NCBI GenBank assembly: GCA_022843605.1
Contig: JALHNI010000016.1
Location: 1-64,000 of the forward strand
Reading direction: 5' to 3'
Source: Bryobacter sp.
GTDB taxonomy: Bacteria; Acidobacteriota; Terriglobia; Bryobacterales; Bryobacteraceae
DNA: 64,000 bases
Below the pieces are notes generated by a model. The model worked only from the letters and a program-made list of their open reading frames with translations. It was not told the origin of the DNA and did no database searches. The position numbers and the translations under genes were made by a program. Shown here piece after piece: positions 36,333 through 45,743 of the stretch; the stretch's first letter is position 1, and the number at the start of each line of letters is the position of its first letter.

Positions 36333-36785
36333 CTAAAGGGATCGTAGTCGCGAAGTCTCATGGTCTCGGGGTGCATCCCGTCGTGGCCGCAGTAACGGCA
36401 GTTCCGGTTGTGCCAAGAAGTAGGCCCCACCGTAGTTCATTCCGGGAGGCGAAATCATAACGGCGTAGGTAGAGCTGTCTGGAGAAAAACCTATGCTGGC
36501 GCCAAATGACCAGAAATCAAGGGCAAACGCAGTACCGATACGCTCAAACTGAGAGGAGTTGGGGGCGTCGCTAAAGACGAAACTCACCGCCACGCCTGCA
36601 GAATACCCAAAATTAAGTCGGTGCCAGACACCACGCCCGTGCGTAGGCAACCGAATAGCCCCCTTTCCATTCCCGAACTGGATCCTGGAAAAGCCGATCG
36701 TCAGTAATAACGCCCGCCAGAAACCCGGCGATCCCATTAAGCCCGTTGGTGCCAGACGCTCTGGCAATGGTTCAGGGCTCGTCAA
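36333..36785 (-). CDS. Hypothetical protein (start uncertain)
   Basis: ORF with YSAGVAVSFVFSDAPNSSQFERIGTAFALDFWSFGASIGFSPDSS; N-terminus overlaps a repeated motif and is probably mis-set. Confidence 0.35.
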   Translation of the reverse strand: MTSPEPLPERLAPTGLMGSPGFWRALLLTIGFSRIQFGNGKGAIRLPTHGRGVWHRLNFGYSAGVAVSFVFSDAPNSSQFERIGTAFALDFWSFGASIGFSPDSSTYAVMISPPGMNYGGAYFLAQPELPLLRPRRDAPRDHETSRLRSL

Positions 36786-37350
36786 TTCGGCGAAGCCCCT
36801 CCTGGGCGAAGCTTAAGGTCATACCGGAAGACGCGACGGTCGACAGCAGAAAATGCCTCGTCCTCGGGTCTCTGATCCTCGAGATAGTATAAATTACCGC
36901 AACGTAATCGCGCATTTCTATTGGCGAAAGAGCCGCCTTCATAAGAGCGTCGCTGGCATTCGAGCCAATCTGAATCAGTGCCGAGACGCATGGGAGCCGC
37001 TCTTCGATGACCGCGGGTGCCTTTATCCAGGTGTTCACATCCCGAAAGCGCGATATGCTGATATTTCTAATGAGAAACGGTATTGCCTCGCGAGTCCTTA
37101 GTCTGGCGAAGACGTCGGACAATCCGATCCTTAGTTGTCGCTCGTCGACGCCCTTGGGAGCCGTATTTGTCCATTGTAGTAATATCGGAAGACAGGCGTC
37201 GCCGCACGATACTAGCCTCACAACAGTGGCGTCTCTAGTGTCAGGATGCGCCAGATCGCGCGCAACCTCATCATTAGGCGGCTCCTGTCCTTGAATAGCC
37301 ATGATGCAAGCCAGTGTTACGAGCAGAATTTGAGAAAGAGTCTTAATCAT
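36772..37350 (-). CDS. Secreted HEAT-like repeat protein, hypothetical
   Basis: Signal peptide MIKTLSQILLVTLACIMAIQG; helical repeats with paired Cys. Confidence 0.5.
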   Translation of the reverse strand: MIKTLSQILLVTLACIMAIQGQEPPNDEVARDLAHPDTRDATVVRLVSCGDACLPILLQWTNTAPKGVDERQLRIGLSDVFARLRTREAIPFLIRNISISRFRDVNTWIKAPAVIEERLPCVSALIQIGSNASDALMKAALSPIEMRDYVAVIYTISRIRDPRTRHFLLSTVASSGMTLSFAQEGLRRIDEP

Positions 37351-37509
37351 ATATTCACTTCTTGCTCATCGCAAGGTTACCGCCGGACCCCGAGAAACTT
37401 AGTGACCAGGTAACCGAGCATGTGACCCTACTTGATTTGATTAGCTTCTATTACTGCCCAGCCGACTGTTTGGCACCAAACGCTATTCAATACCAACTCT
37501 CCAGCAGCC

Positions 37510-38946
37510 CTAGCTTTTTTCGCGCCACCCGAAGAACCGGCGCTTCTTAATCACCTCAGCGATCTCCGGCGGCACCATCTGCTCCCAACTGTTGTCCTGA
37601 TCCTTAATCCGCCGTAGAACGTCGCGCGAGAAGATATGCAGCACGCTCCGGTCGAAGTTATTCAAACCGCGAATGCGGCCGCGCTCGATTAGATGGCGGT
37701 AGAGGTTCTTCAGTTCCTCCGGCATATGAATGTTGTCCGCCGTAATCAGCTCTCCGTCGGCTTCCAGCAGCGGATAGACGTAGAGCCGCAGATCGCGCGT
37801 AAAGAGGCGCCCAAAGGCCTCCAGAATTCCGCCCTCCAGGCCCTTGTAGTAATCCTCGGTAAACAGGTCGCGGACGCTTTGCGCGCCCATCGTCACGGCA
37901 ATCGGCTCGTTCGTATAGCGGCCCAGATAGGCCGCCAACCGGTAGTATTCGAAGTAGTCCGAGATCAGCACGGTCTTTCCGGCCGTCGAAAGCAGGTCCG
38001 CGCGGGCCAAAAAGTCCCGCAGGTCGATATCGGTGCCGTCTGACAGCAGATTCCGCATGGTAATCTCCATCAGTTCCACCACTTCTTTGCCGTTGACCTC
38101 GGGCTCCTGGGAGAACTGCTCCCGCGCACTCTCAATCATGTCGATATTCACTTTGGTCACCGGCCGGAAGCTGCCGCGTTCCACCAGGATCGGCCGCTTG
38201 CGCAGCACTTCCGCCGGCTGCAGCACTTCCCCTTTCGGCCCGAACATCGCCGCGCCGCTCAACCCGAGTTGCACCAACTTCAGGCTCATCACCCGGTTGT
38301 CCACCCGCCGGAACTCGATGCCCGAAAAATCGATCATGTCGATTTCGATACGGTCCGTCGTAAGGTTGTCGAGCAACGACTCCATCATGAGATTCGGCGT
38401 GTGGTGCAGGAAGAATGCCGCATAAAGCAGGTTCACGCCCAGAATGCCCAGGGCCTCCTGCTGCAGCGGATTCTCCTTGTCCAGCATGCGCATGTGCAGG
38501 ATGATCGTGTTGTCGGCATCCCCCGGAAACGCCTGGTACTTCACGCCCATCCAACCGTGGCATTCGTTCGTGCCCTTGAAGTTCATCGCCGACACCGTAT
38601 CGGCGAAGGTGAAGAACGCCGTAGCATCTCCTCGCGACACGCCCAGCCGCTCTACGTTCAGGCTGTGCTCATAGTCCAGCATCCGCTCCAATCGCTCGCG
38701 CGAGACATAGCGTTTGCACTTGCCGTAGATGGCATCGCTCACCGTCATGTCGTAGGCCGAAATCGACTTCGAGATCGTCGCCGCCGCCGCCCCCACCTTA
38801 AAGAACCAACGCGCCACTTCCTGGCCAGCGCCGATCTCCGCAAACGTCCCGTACCGGGCCGGATCCAGGTTGACGCTCAGCGCCTTTTGATGTGTGCTCA
38901 GCCGCTGCCGCTCAGGAGTCAGGTTGGTTCCGGAAGTTGCGCCCAT
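37510..38946 (-). CDS. Conserved hypothetical cytosolic protein
   Basis: 478 aa; LTPERQRLSTHQKALSVNLDPARYGTFAEIGAGQEVARWFFKVG..; strong ORF with no recognised catalytic motif. Confidence 0.75.
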   Translation of the reverse strand: MGATSGTNLTPERQRLSTHQKALSVNLDPARYGTFAEIGAGQEVARWFFKVGAAAATISKSISAYDMTVSDAIYGKCKRYVSRERLERMLDYEHSLNVERLGVSRGDATAFFTFADTVSAMNFKGTNECHGWMGVKYQAFPGDADNTIILHMRMLDKENPLQQEALGILGVNLLYAAFFLHHTPNLMMESLLDNLTTDRIEIDMIDFSGIEFRRVDNRVMSLKLVQLGLSGAAMFGPKGEVLQPAEVLRKRPILVERGSFRPVTKVNIDMIESAREQFSQEPEVNGKEVVELMEITMRNLLSDGTDIDLRDFLARADLLSTAGKTVLISDYFEYYRLAAYLGRYTNEPIAVTMGAQSVRDLFTEDYYKGLEGGILEAFGRLFTRDLRLYVYPLLEADGELITADNIHMPEELKNLYRHLIERGRIRGLNNFDRSVLHIFSRDVLRRIKDQDNSWEQMVPPEIAEVIKKRRFFGWREKS

Positions 38947-39228
38947 ATTCTCAGTCTAGCCGCCTCCCCAGGCACCTTTACTTCTCTTCGCATCCTAATT
39001 TGGCCTTGCAAATTGTCTTACTCCCCATCACCCTCTCCATCGTTTGGCGATAGGCCCCACCAGGCGCCAGTCAATCAGCCCCGGCAATGTCATCCCCAGC
39101 GCGGTATCATTCTAGAGCAGACCGAAGCAGCGGCAAACAAATGCCGCAGCCTGTCTGTACGCCTTTCGACATCTGCTGCAGTTTGCTGGCCGCACGTCCG
39201 AACGGCGTGTTAAACCAGAAGAGCAACG

Positions 39229-41292
39229 ATGGCGACGGTTATTTTTCCTTCCACGTCCAGTGAGCCGGTGACCCGGTCCGCTTCCAAAATCACCCCCCCG
39301 GTAGCCCGGTTGGAACCCAAAACGAGCGAGATCCACGGCGACGTCCGCGTCGATCCCTACCACTGGCTCCGCGACAAGCACCACCCCGACGTCATCCACT
39401 ATCTCGAGAACGAGAACCGCTACATGACCGCCGTCATGGAGTCCACCGAAGAGCTGCAGCAAAAGCTGTACCGCGAAATGGTGGCGCGCATCGAAGAGAC
39501 TGACCAAACCGTCCCCGTCCGCCGCGGCAGCTACCTCTATTTCACGCGCACCGAACGCGGCAAACAATACACCATCTATTGCCGGCAGCCTGCCGATGGC
39601 GGCGCAGAAGAGATTTTGCTCGATGGAAACCTGCTCGCCGAGGGCGAAAAATACTTTCGCATCGGCGTCTTTGCCCCCAGCCCGGACCATCGCCTGCTCG
39701 CCTACTCCATCGATACCGAAGGCGATGAAGTCTACACGGTCCGCGTCAAGGACCTCGCCACCGGCCAACTCCTGCCCGACGTCCTCACCGATACTTACTA
39801 CGACCTTGAGTGGGCCAGCGACAATCGCACCCTCTTCTTCAACCGTGTCGACCAGGCGAAGCGGCCCTTCGAACTGTGGCGTCATCGCCTCGGCGACGCC
39901 GTATCCACCCGGATCTTCCATGAGCCCGACGAACGCGTCAACCTGGGCCTCCACAAAACCCGCAGCAAAGCCTGGATGCTGATGACCCTCTCCACCGCCA
40001 CCTCATCCGAGGTTTGGCGCTGGCCGGCCGACCAGCCGGATCAGGCCCCGGTGCAGATGTACCCCCGCCGTCCTCAGATCGAGTACGACGTCATCCACCA
40101 GGGTGACCATTTCTACGTCCGCATCAACGACCAGGGCCGGAACTTCCGCCTGGTGGAAGTTCCGGTTGCCAACCCCGTCGCCGAAAACTGGCGCGAGGTT
40201 GTCCCGCATCGCCCCGCCGTCCTCCTAGAGAATGTCATCGCCTTTGCCGGACACCTCGTCCTCATTGAGCGTGAAGGCGGTTTGCGCCGCGTCCGGATCG
40301 GCCTCGACCACGATGTCGTTTTCCCGCACCCCGTCTATCACGTCTTTCCTCACAGCAACCCCGAGTACGACACCAGCACGTTCCGCTTCGAATACACCTC
40401 GATGGTCACCCCGCCCACGGTCATCGACTATGACCTGGCCACCCATCAGCGCACGGTCCGCAAAACCCTGGTGGTACATGGCTACGACGCCAACGACTAC
40501 GTCACCGAGCGCATTCTCGTCTCAGCCCCGGACGGCGCTCAGGTTCCCGTCGCCCTCGTCTACCGCCGCGGTCTCGATACCAGCCAGCCGAACCCCACCA
40601 TGCTCTATGGCTACGGCTCCTACGGGCTCAATACGGAACCCGTCTTCAGTTCCGAACGCATCAGCTTACTCGACCGCGGCTGGATCTGGGCCATCGCTCA
40701 AGTGCGCGGCGGCAGCGAACTCGGCACCCCCTGGCACGACGACGGCAAGATGATGCGGAAACGCAACACCTTCACTGACTTCATCGCCTGCGCCGAACAC
40801 CTCGTCGAATCCGGCTACACCGCCCCCGAAAAGCTCGCCATCATGGGCCGCAGCGCCGGCGGACTCCTCATGGGCGCCGTGCTCAACACCCGCCCCGACC
40901 TCTTCCAGGCCGCCATCGCCGGCGTCCCCTTCGTCGACGTCGTTAACACCATGCTCGACGCCTCCCTGCCCCTCACCGTTGGCGAGTACGAGGAGTGGGG
41001 CAACCCCAACGAGCCCGAAGCCTACCATTACATGAAGTCGTACTCGCCTTACGACAACATCGGCCCGCATAACTATCCGCACCTGCTGGTCCTCGCCGGC
41101 CTCAACGATCCGCGCGTCCAATACTGGGAGCCCGCTAAGTGGGTTGCCAAACTCCGCGCCACCAAGCAAGGTGACCGCGAAGTACTGCTCAAGACCGAGA
41201 TGGGCGCCGGACACTTCGGCCCTTCCGGCCGCTATGAGCGCTTCAAAGAGACCGCCTTCGAGTACGCTTTTCTGCTGAAGTACGTGCGTTAG
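39229..41292 (+). CDS. S9 family peptidase, oligopeptidase B-like
   Basis: RVDPYHWLRD; GRSAGGLLMGAVLN serine motif; GAGHFGPSGRYERFKETAFEYAFLL. Confidence 0.93.
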   Translation: MATVIFPSTSSEPVTRSASKITPPVARLEPKTSEIHGDVRVDPYHWLRDKHHPDVIHYLENENRYMTAVMESTEELQQKLYREMVARIEETDQTVPVRRGSYLYFTRTERGKQYTIYCRQPADGGAEEILLDGNLLAEGEKYFRIGVFAPSPDHRLLAYSIDTEGDEVYTVRVKDLATGQLLPDVLTDTYYDLEWASDNRTLFFNRVDQAKRPFELWRHRLGDAVSTRIFHEPDERVNLGLHKTRSKAWMLMTLSTATSSEVWRWPADQPDQAPVQMYPRRPQIEYDVIHQGDHFYVRINDQGRNFRLVEVPVANPVAENWREVVPHRPAVLLENVIAFAGHLVLIEREGGLRRVRIGLDHDVVFPHPVYHVFPHSNPEYDTSTFRFEYTSMVTPPTVIDYDLATHQRTVRKTLVVHGYDANDYVTERILVSAPDGAQVPVALVYRRGLDTSQPNPTMLYGYGSYGLNTEPVFSSERISLLDRGWIWAIAQVRGGSELGTPWHDDGKMMRKRNTFTDFIACAEHLVESGYTAPEKLAIMGRSAGGLLMGAVLNTRPDLFQAAIAGVPFVDVVNTMLDASLPLTVGEYEEWGNPNEPEAYHYMKSYSPYDNIGPHNYPHLLVLAGLNDPRVQYWEPAKWVAKLRATKQGDREVLLKTEMGAGHFGPSGRYERFKETAFEYAFLLKYVR

Positions 41293-41304
41293 AATACAGA
41301 CACT

Positions 41305-41808
41305 ATGGATCGTCGCGAACTGTTAACCATTTCCGCCGTTGCCGTCCCGGCCCTGCTCGATGCCCAGGTCGGCACCAGCACCGATTGGAAGCCGTTGCTG
41401 TTCGACGCACACCAAAACGCGACCGTCATCGCCTTAACTGACCTCATCATTCCGGCCACCGACACCCCCGGCGCGAAAGCAGCCAACGTCAACCGCTACC
41501 TGGACCTCCTTCTGAACGATGGACGCGACGCCGACCGTGTCTCCTTCCTGGAAGGTCTCGGCTGGCTCGACCAGTCCGCGCGCCAGGAACATCAGGCCCC
41601 CTTCGTCAAGCTCACGCCCGCCAACCAGATCGCCCTGCTCACCAAACTCGACCAGGGCGTCAACGGCATGGAAGAAGGCACCCGCTTCTTCCGTACGGCC
41701 AAAGCCATGACCGCCCGCATCTTTTACGCCACCAAACTCGGCTTCGACGAACTCAATAAGGGCGGCCGCGTGCCCAGCTCCTACCTGGCTGTCTGCACCC
41801 CTAACTAG
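41305..41808 (+). CDS. Gluconate 2-dehydrogenase subunit 3 family protein
   Basis: MDRRELLTISAVAVPALL signal; DLIIPATDTPGAKAANVNRYLDLLL. Confidence 0.85.
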   Translation: MDRRELLTISAVAVPALLDAQVGTSTDWKPLLFDAHQNATVIALTDLIIPATDTPGAKAANVNRYLDLLLNDGRDADRVSFLEGLGWLDQSARQEHQAPFVKLTPANQIALLTKLDQGVNGMEEGTRFFRTAKAMTARIFYATKLGFDELNKGGRVPSSYLAVCTPN

Positions 41809-41814
41809 GCTTCA

Positions 41815-43101
41815 GTGAATCACCCCGCTGAGGTCCAGTACCTCTACTCTCTCGGCAACGAAGTCAAGACGATCAAGCTTGGCCTCGAACGCATGCAACT
41901 GATGCTCGAAGCTCTCGGTCATCCCGAGCGCGCATGCCGTTTTGTCCACGTCGCCGGCACCAATGGCAAAGGCTCCACCTGCGCCATGATTGAGCGCGGC
42001 CTCCGCACCAAGGGCCTCTCCACCGGCCTCTACACGTCCCCTCACTTCGTCGACCCCACCGAGCGCATCCAACTCAGCGGCAAGCCCATCTCTGAAGCCC
42101 AGTTCTCCAACGTCTTCCACGAAATGCACAACGTGGCCGAAGCGCTCATCCAGCGCGGCGGCCTCGACATGCACCCCACTTACTTCGAGTCGCTCACCCT
42201 GATGGCCTTCCTCGTCTTTCGTCAGGCCCGCGTCCACACCGTTATCCTCGAAACCGGACTCGGCGGCCGCCTCGACGCCACCAACGTCGTCACGCCCATC
42301 CTCTCCGTCATCACCGCCATCGACTTCGACCATATGCAGTGGCTCGGTGACACCATCGAGAAGATCGCCAGTGAAAAGGCCGGTATCATCAAGCCCGGCG
42401 TCCCCGTCGTCGTCGCCCGCCAGCGCCCCGAAGCCCGCATCCCCATCGAACGCGCCGCCCTTGAAGCCCACGCACCGCTCCGCGACGTCGAGCAATGGAC
42501 CATGCGCGTCGACTCCGTCGACGCCTACGGCGGCACCTACTCGCTCAGCCAGGGCGAGACCACCCTCGAAGTGCATTGCCCCTTGGCCGGCGAGCACCAA
42601 CTCCACAACTCGGCCACCGCCGCCCTCGCCCTCCACCAACTCGGCCTCACCCCGCGCGAAATCTTCGACGGCATCGCTCAAGCCGAATGGCCCGGCCGCC
42701 TCGAACGCATCCATCAGCGCCCCGACATCATCCTCGACGGCGCACACAACTCGGCCGGCGCCGCCGCCTTGGCCGCCTACATCCGCCACTTTCACCAGGG
42801 CCGCAACGTCTGGATGATCTTCGGCGTTATGGCCGACAAACAAATCGATGAAATCGCCGAGATCCTCTTTCCTCTCGCCACCCACCTGATCCTCACCGCG
42901 CCGGACCAGGCCCGAGCCATGCCCGCCGCCGAGATTGCCAAGCTCCCCGCCGCCCATAGCGCCCGCATCGTCCCCACCGTCGCCGAGGCGCTGCAGGCTA
43001 TCCATCAGGCCGCCGCTGACGATGTCGTCTTCATCACCGGCAGCCTGTATCTGGTCGGCGAAGCGCGCCCCATCCTCAAGCAAATGGGGGTTCTGGCATG
43101 A
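41815..43101 (+). CDS. folC: Bifunctional folylpolyglutamate synthase/dihydrofolate synthase
   Basis: GTG start; HVAGTNGKGSTCAMIE; TSPHFVDPTERIQLSGKPI; LETGLGGRLDATN; LDGAHN. Confidence 0.95.
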   Translation: MNHPAEVQYLYSLGNEVKTIKLGLERMQLMLEALGHPERACRFVHVAGTNGKGSTCAMIERGLRTKGLSTGLYTSPHFVDPTERIQLSGKPISEAQFSNVFHEMHNVAEALIQRGGLDMHPTYFESLTLMAFLVFRQARVHTVILETGLGGRLDATNVVTPILSVITAIDFDHMQWLGDTIEKIASEKAGIIKPGVPVVVARQRPEARIPIERAALEAHAPLRDVEQWTMRVDSVDAYGGTYSLSQGETTLEVHCPLAGEHQLHNSATAALALHQLGLTPREIFDGIAQAEWPGRLERIHQRPDIILDGAHNSAGAAALAAYIRHFHQGRNVWMIFGVMADKQIDEIAEILFPLATHLILTAPDQARAMPAAEIAKLPAAHSARIVPTVAEALQAIHQAAADDVVFITGSLYLVGEARPILKQMGVLA

Positions 43102-43823
43102 GTTGGCCCAAATTCCGCGCCTTCTTCATCGTCGACCCGCTCATTTGCCTGGCCACCGTCGTCATGGGCACCGTCAGCCTGGCCGCCTCGTTTTTCGATC
43201 GCACCGGTCGCAAGCAAATGGCCGTCGCCCGCGCCTGGGCCCGCATTCTCTGCCGCCTCGCCGGCGTCCAACTGAAAATCGTCGGCCTTGAGCACATCGA
43301 CCCCAAGGCCAACTACATCATCGCCGCCAATCACCTCAGCTACATGGACACGCCCGTCGTCCTCGGCCACCTCCCGGTCGACTTTCGCTTCATGGCCAAG
43401 AAGGGCCTGTTCAAGATCCCCTTCCTCGGCACGCATCTGGCCAGCGCCGGCCACCTGCCGGTCGTCAACGACAATCCCCGCGACGGCATCCGCGCCTTGA
43501 ACGAAGCCGCCAAGGTCATCGCCGCTCGCCACACCTCGGTGCTGATCTTCCCTGAAGGCGGACGCGCCGCCACCGGCCACTTGCAGGAGTTTCGCGACGG
43601 CGCCTTCTTCCTCGCCATCAAGAGCGGCGCGCCCGTCCTGCCCGTCTGCCTCATTGGCACCTACGAAATGCTTCCCTTCGGCTCAGGCTTCATGAAGCCC
43701 GGCCCCATCACCATGCGCATCGGCGCGCCGATCGAAACCGCCGGCCGCCACATCAAGGAACGCACCGCCCTCAGCCAGCAGGTTCGCGACGAAATCGCCC
43801 GCCTCACCCAAGTCGGCCACTAA
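43098..43823 (+). CDS. plsC: 1-acyl-sn-glycerol-3-phosphate acyltransferase
   Basis: NHLSYMD (HX4D) and FPEGGRAATGHLQEFRDGAFFLA motifs. Confidence 0.93.
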   Translation: MSWPKFRAFFIVDPLICLATVVMGTVSLAASFFDRTGRKQMAVARAWARILCRLAGVQLKIVGLEHIDPKANYIIAANHLSYMDTPVVLGHLPVDFRFMAKKGLFKIPFLGTHLASAGHLPVVNDNPRDGIRALNEAAKVIAARHTSVLIFPEGGRAATGHLQEFRDGAFFLAIKSGAPVLPVCLIGTYEMLPFGSGFMKPGPITMRIGAPIETAGRHIKERTALSQQVRDEIARLTQVGH

Positions 43824-43854
43824 ATCGCAGCCGGTAAATCTGCTACCTTCTCCT

Positions 43855-44355
43855 TTGATGGTCCTCACTCAAGAAGAACTCATAGCCGCACTGCGCAACG
43901 AAATTCGCATCCTGCTGCACCTGGTCACCAAAATCGACCCGTCCGCCCGGGACTACAAGCCCACGGCCAAGCAGCGCACCACCGTCGAGTTACTGCAGTA
44001 CCTCAACATCATGGGGCCGCAATTGGTGCCCGCCATTCGCGCCGGCGCCTTCGACGGCGAAGTCTGGGGCGCCGCCGTCGCCGCTACCGCCGCCCTCGAC
44101 TTTGACGCCCTCGTTGCCTCCATCGCCACCCAAGCCGACTTCTACGCCCAAGAGCTCAGCACCTGGACCGAAGCCGACTTCCGCGGCGAAATTGAACTCT
44201 TCGGCAGCCGCTCCTCGCGCGGCGCTAAGCTCTGTAGCCTCATCCTGGGCGGCCACACCGCCTATCGCACTCAGCTCTTCCTGTACCTCAAGTCGAGCGG
44301 GCGCGAAGAACTGAACACCATGAACCTGTGGGGCGGCGTCGACGGCTCCGCCTAA
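43855..44355 (+). CDS. DinB-like protein
   Basis: LQYLNIMGP..GGHTAYRTQLFLYLKSSGREELNTMNLWGG; helical-bundle-like. Confidence 0.55.
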   Translation: MMVLTQEELIAALRNEIRILLHLVTKIDPSARDYKPTAKQRTTVELLQYLNIMGPQLVPAIRAGAFDGEVWGAAVAATAALDFDALVASIATQADFYAQELSTWTEADFRGEIELFGSRSSRGAKLCSLILGGHTAYRTQLFLYLKSSGREELNTMNLWGGVDGSA

Positions 44356-44394
44356 GCCCTCTCCGGCATCGGTCCTCCTGCTACGATTCTCTTA

Positions 44395-45249
44395 ATGAAA
44401 TCGTTTGACTATGCCGCGCCCCGGACGCTCGACGAAGCCCTCTCGCTAGTCGCCCAGAATCCCCAAGCCCAAGTGCTCGCCGGCGGCACTGACCTGCTGG
44501 TGCAACTGAAGAACGGCCGACGCGAAACTGACCTCGTCATCGACCTGAAGCGCATCGCGGAGCTGAAGACGATCGCCTTCGATCCGAAAAAGGGCCTCAC
44601 CGTCGGTGCCGCCGTCCCCTGCGCCCAACTCTGTGCGCACGCCGATTTGCGCCAACACTATCCGTCCCTCGCCGAAGTCGCCGGCCTCATCGGAGGCACG
44701 GCCATCCAGGGCCGCGCCTCCCTCGGCGGCAACCTCTGCAACGCCGCCCCCAGTGCCGACTCCGTCCCGCTCATGATCGCCCTCGCCGCCCAGGCCCGTG
44801 TCGCCGGCCCCCAAGGCATTCGCGACGTCCCCGTCGAAGACTTCTGCGTCGCACCCGGCAAGAACCTGCTTGCGCCCGGCGAATTCCTCGTCAACATTTT
44901 CTTCCCGATCCCGGCCGCCGGCTTCCACGCCCAATACCTGCGCTTCACGCCCCGCAATGAAATGGACATCGCCGTCGTCGGCGTCGGCGTCTCCACCCGG
45001 GTCGAAAACGGTAAGATCACCGCCGCCCGCATCGCGCTCGCCTCCGTGGCGCCCACACCGCTCTTCGTCAAAGAGGCCGGCGACTCACTCATCGGCCAAG
45101 CCCCGACGCCCGAAGCCATCGCCCAGGCCGCCAGCCTCGCCCAAGCCGCCGCCAAGCCCATCTCCGACATGCGCGCCCCAGCCGACTACCGCCGCCACCT
45201 CTGCGGAGTCCTCACCCGTCGCGCCCTCACGGCAGCGTTAGCTCAATAG
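44395..45249 (+). CDS. Xanthine dehydrogenase-family FAD-binding subunit (CoxM-like)
   Basis: VLAGGTDLLVQLKNG; GRASLGGNLCNAAPSADSVP. Confidence 0.94.
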   Translation: MKSFDYAAPRTLDEALSLVAQNPQAQVLAGGTDLLVQLKNGRRETDLVIDLKRIAELKTIAFDPKKGLTVGAAVPCAQLCAHADLRQHYPSLAEVAGLIGGTAIQGRASLGGNLCNAAPSADSVPLMIALAAQARVAGPQGIRDVPVEDFCVAPGKNLLAPGEFLVNIFFPIPAAGFHAQYLRFTPRNEMDIAVVGVGVSTRVENGKITAARIALASVAPTPLFVKEAGDSLIGQAPTPEAIAQAASLAQAAAKPISDMRAPADYRRHLCGVLTRRALTAALAQ

Positions 45250-45260
45250 GAATCATCGAA

Positions 45261-45743
45261 ATGAAAAAAGTCCACGTCCAACTCACCCTCAACGGCGAAC
45301 CCGCCGAATTCCTCGCCGAGCCGCGCCAAACGCTCCTCGAGTGCCTCCGCGATAACCTCAACCTCACCGGCACCAAAGAAGGCTGCGGCGACGGCAATTG
45401 CGGCTCCTGCAGCGTCCTGCTCGATGGCCAACTCGTCACTTCCTGCCTCGTCCTCGGCGTCGAAACCGATGGACTGCGCGTCGACACCGTCGAAGGCATC
45501 GCCAAGGGCTCCACGCTGCACCCCATTCAGAAAGCCTTCATCGACAATGCCGCCCTGCAATGCGGCATCTGCACCCCCGGCTTCCTGATGGCCACCAAGT
45601 CTTTGCTCGAACACAATCCCAACCCCACGGAGCCCGAGATTCGCCTCTGGCTCGCCAATAACCTCTGCCGCTGCACCGGCTATGACAAAATCGTCCGCGC
45701 CGTGATGATCGCCGCTGCGGAAATGCAGGAGTCTGCCCAATGA
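45261..45743 (+). CDS. (2Fe-2S)-binding subunit of molybdenum hydroxylase (CoxS-like)
   Basis: GCGDGNCGSCSVLLDG; CGICTPGFLM; NLCRCTGYDKIVRAV. Confidence 0.95.
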   Translation: MKKVHVQLTLNGEPAEFLAEPRQTLLECLRDNLNLTGTKEGCGDGNCGSCSVLLDGQLVTSCLVLGVETDGLRVDTVEGIAKGSTLHPIQKAFIDNAALQCGICTPGFLMATKSLLEHNPNPTEPEIRLWLANNLCRCTGYDKIVRAVMIAAAEMQESAQ

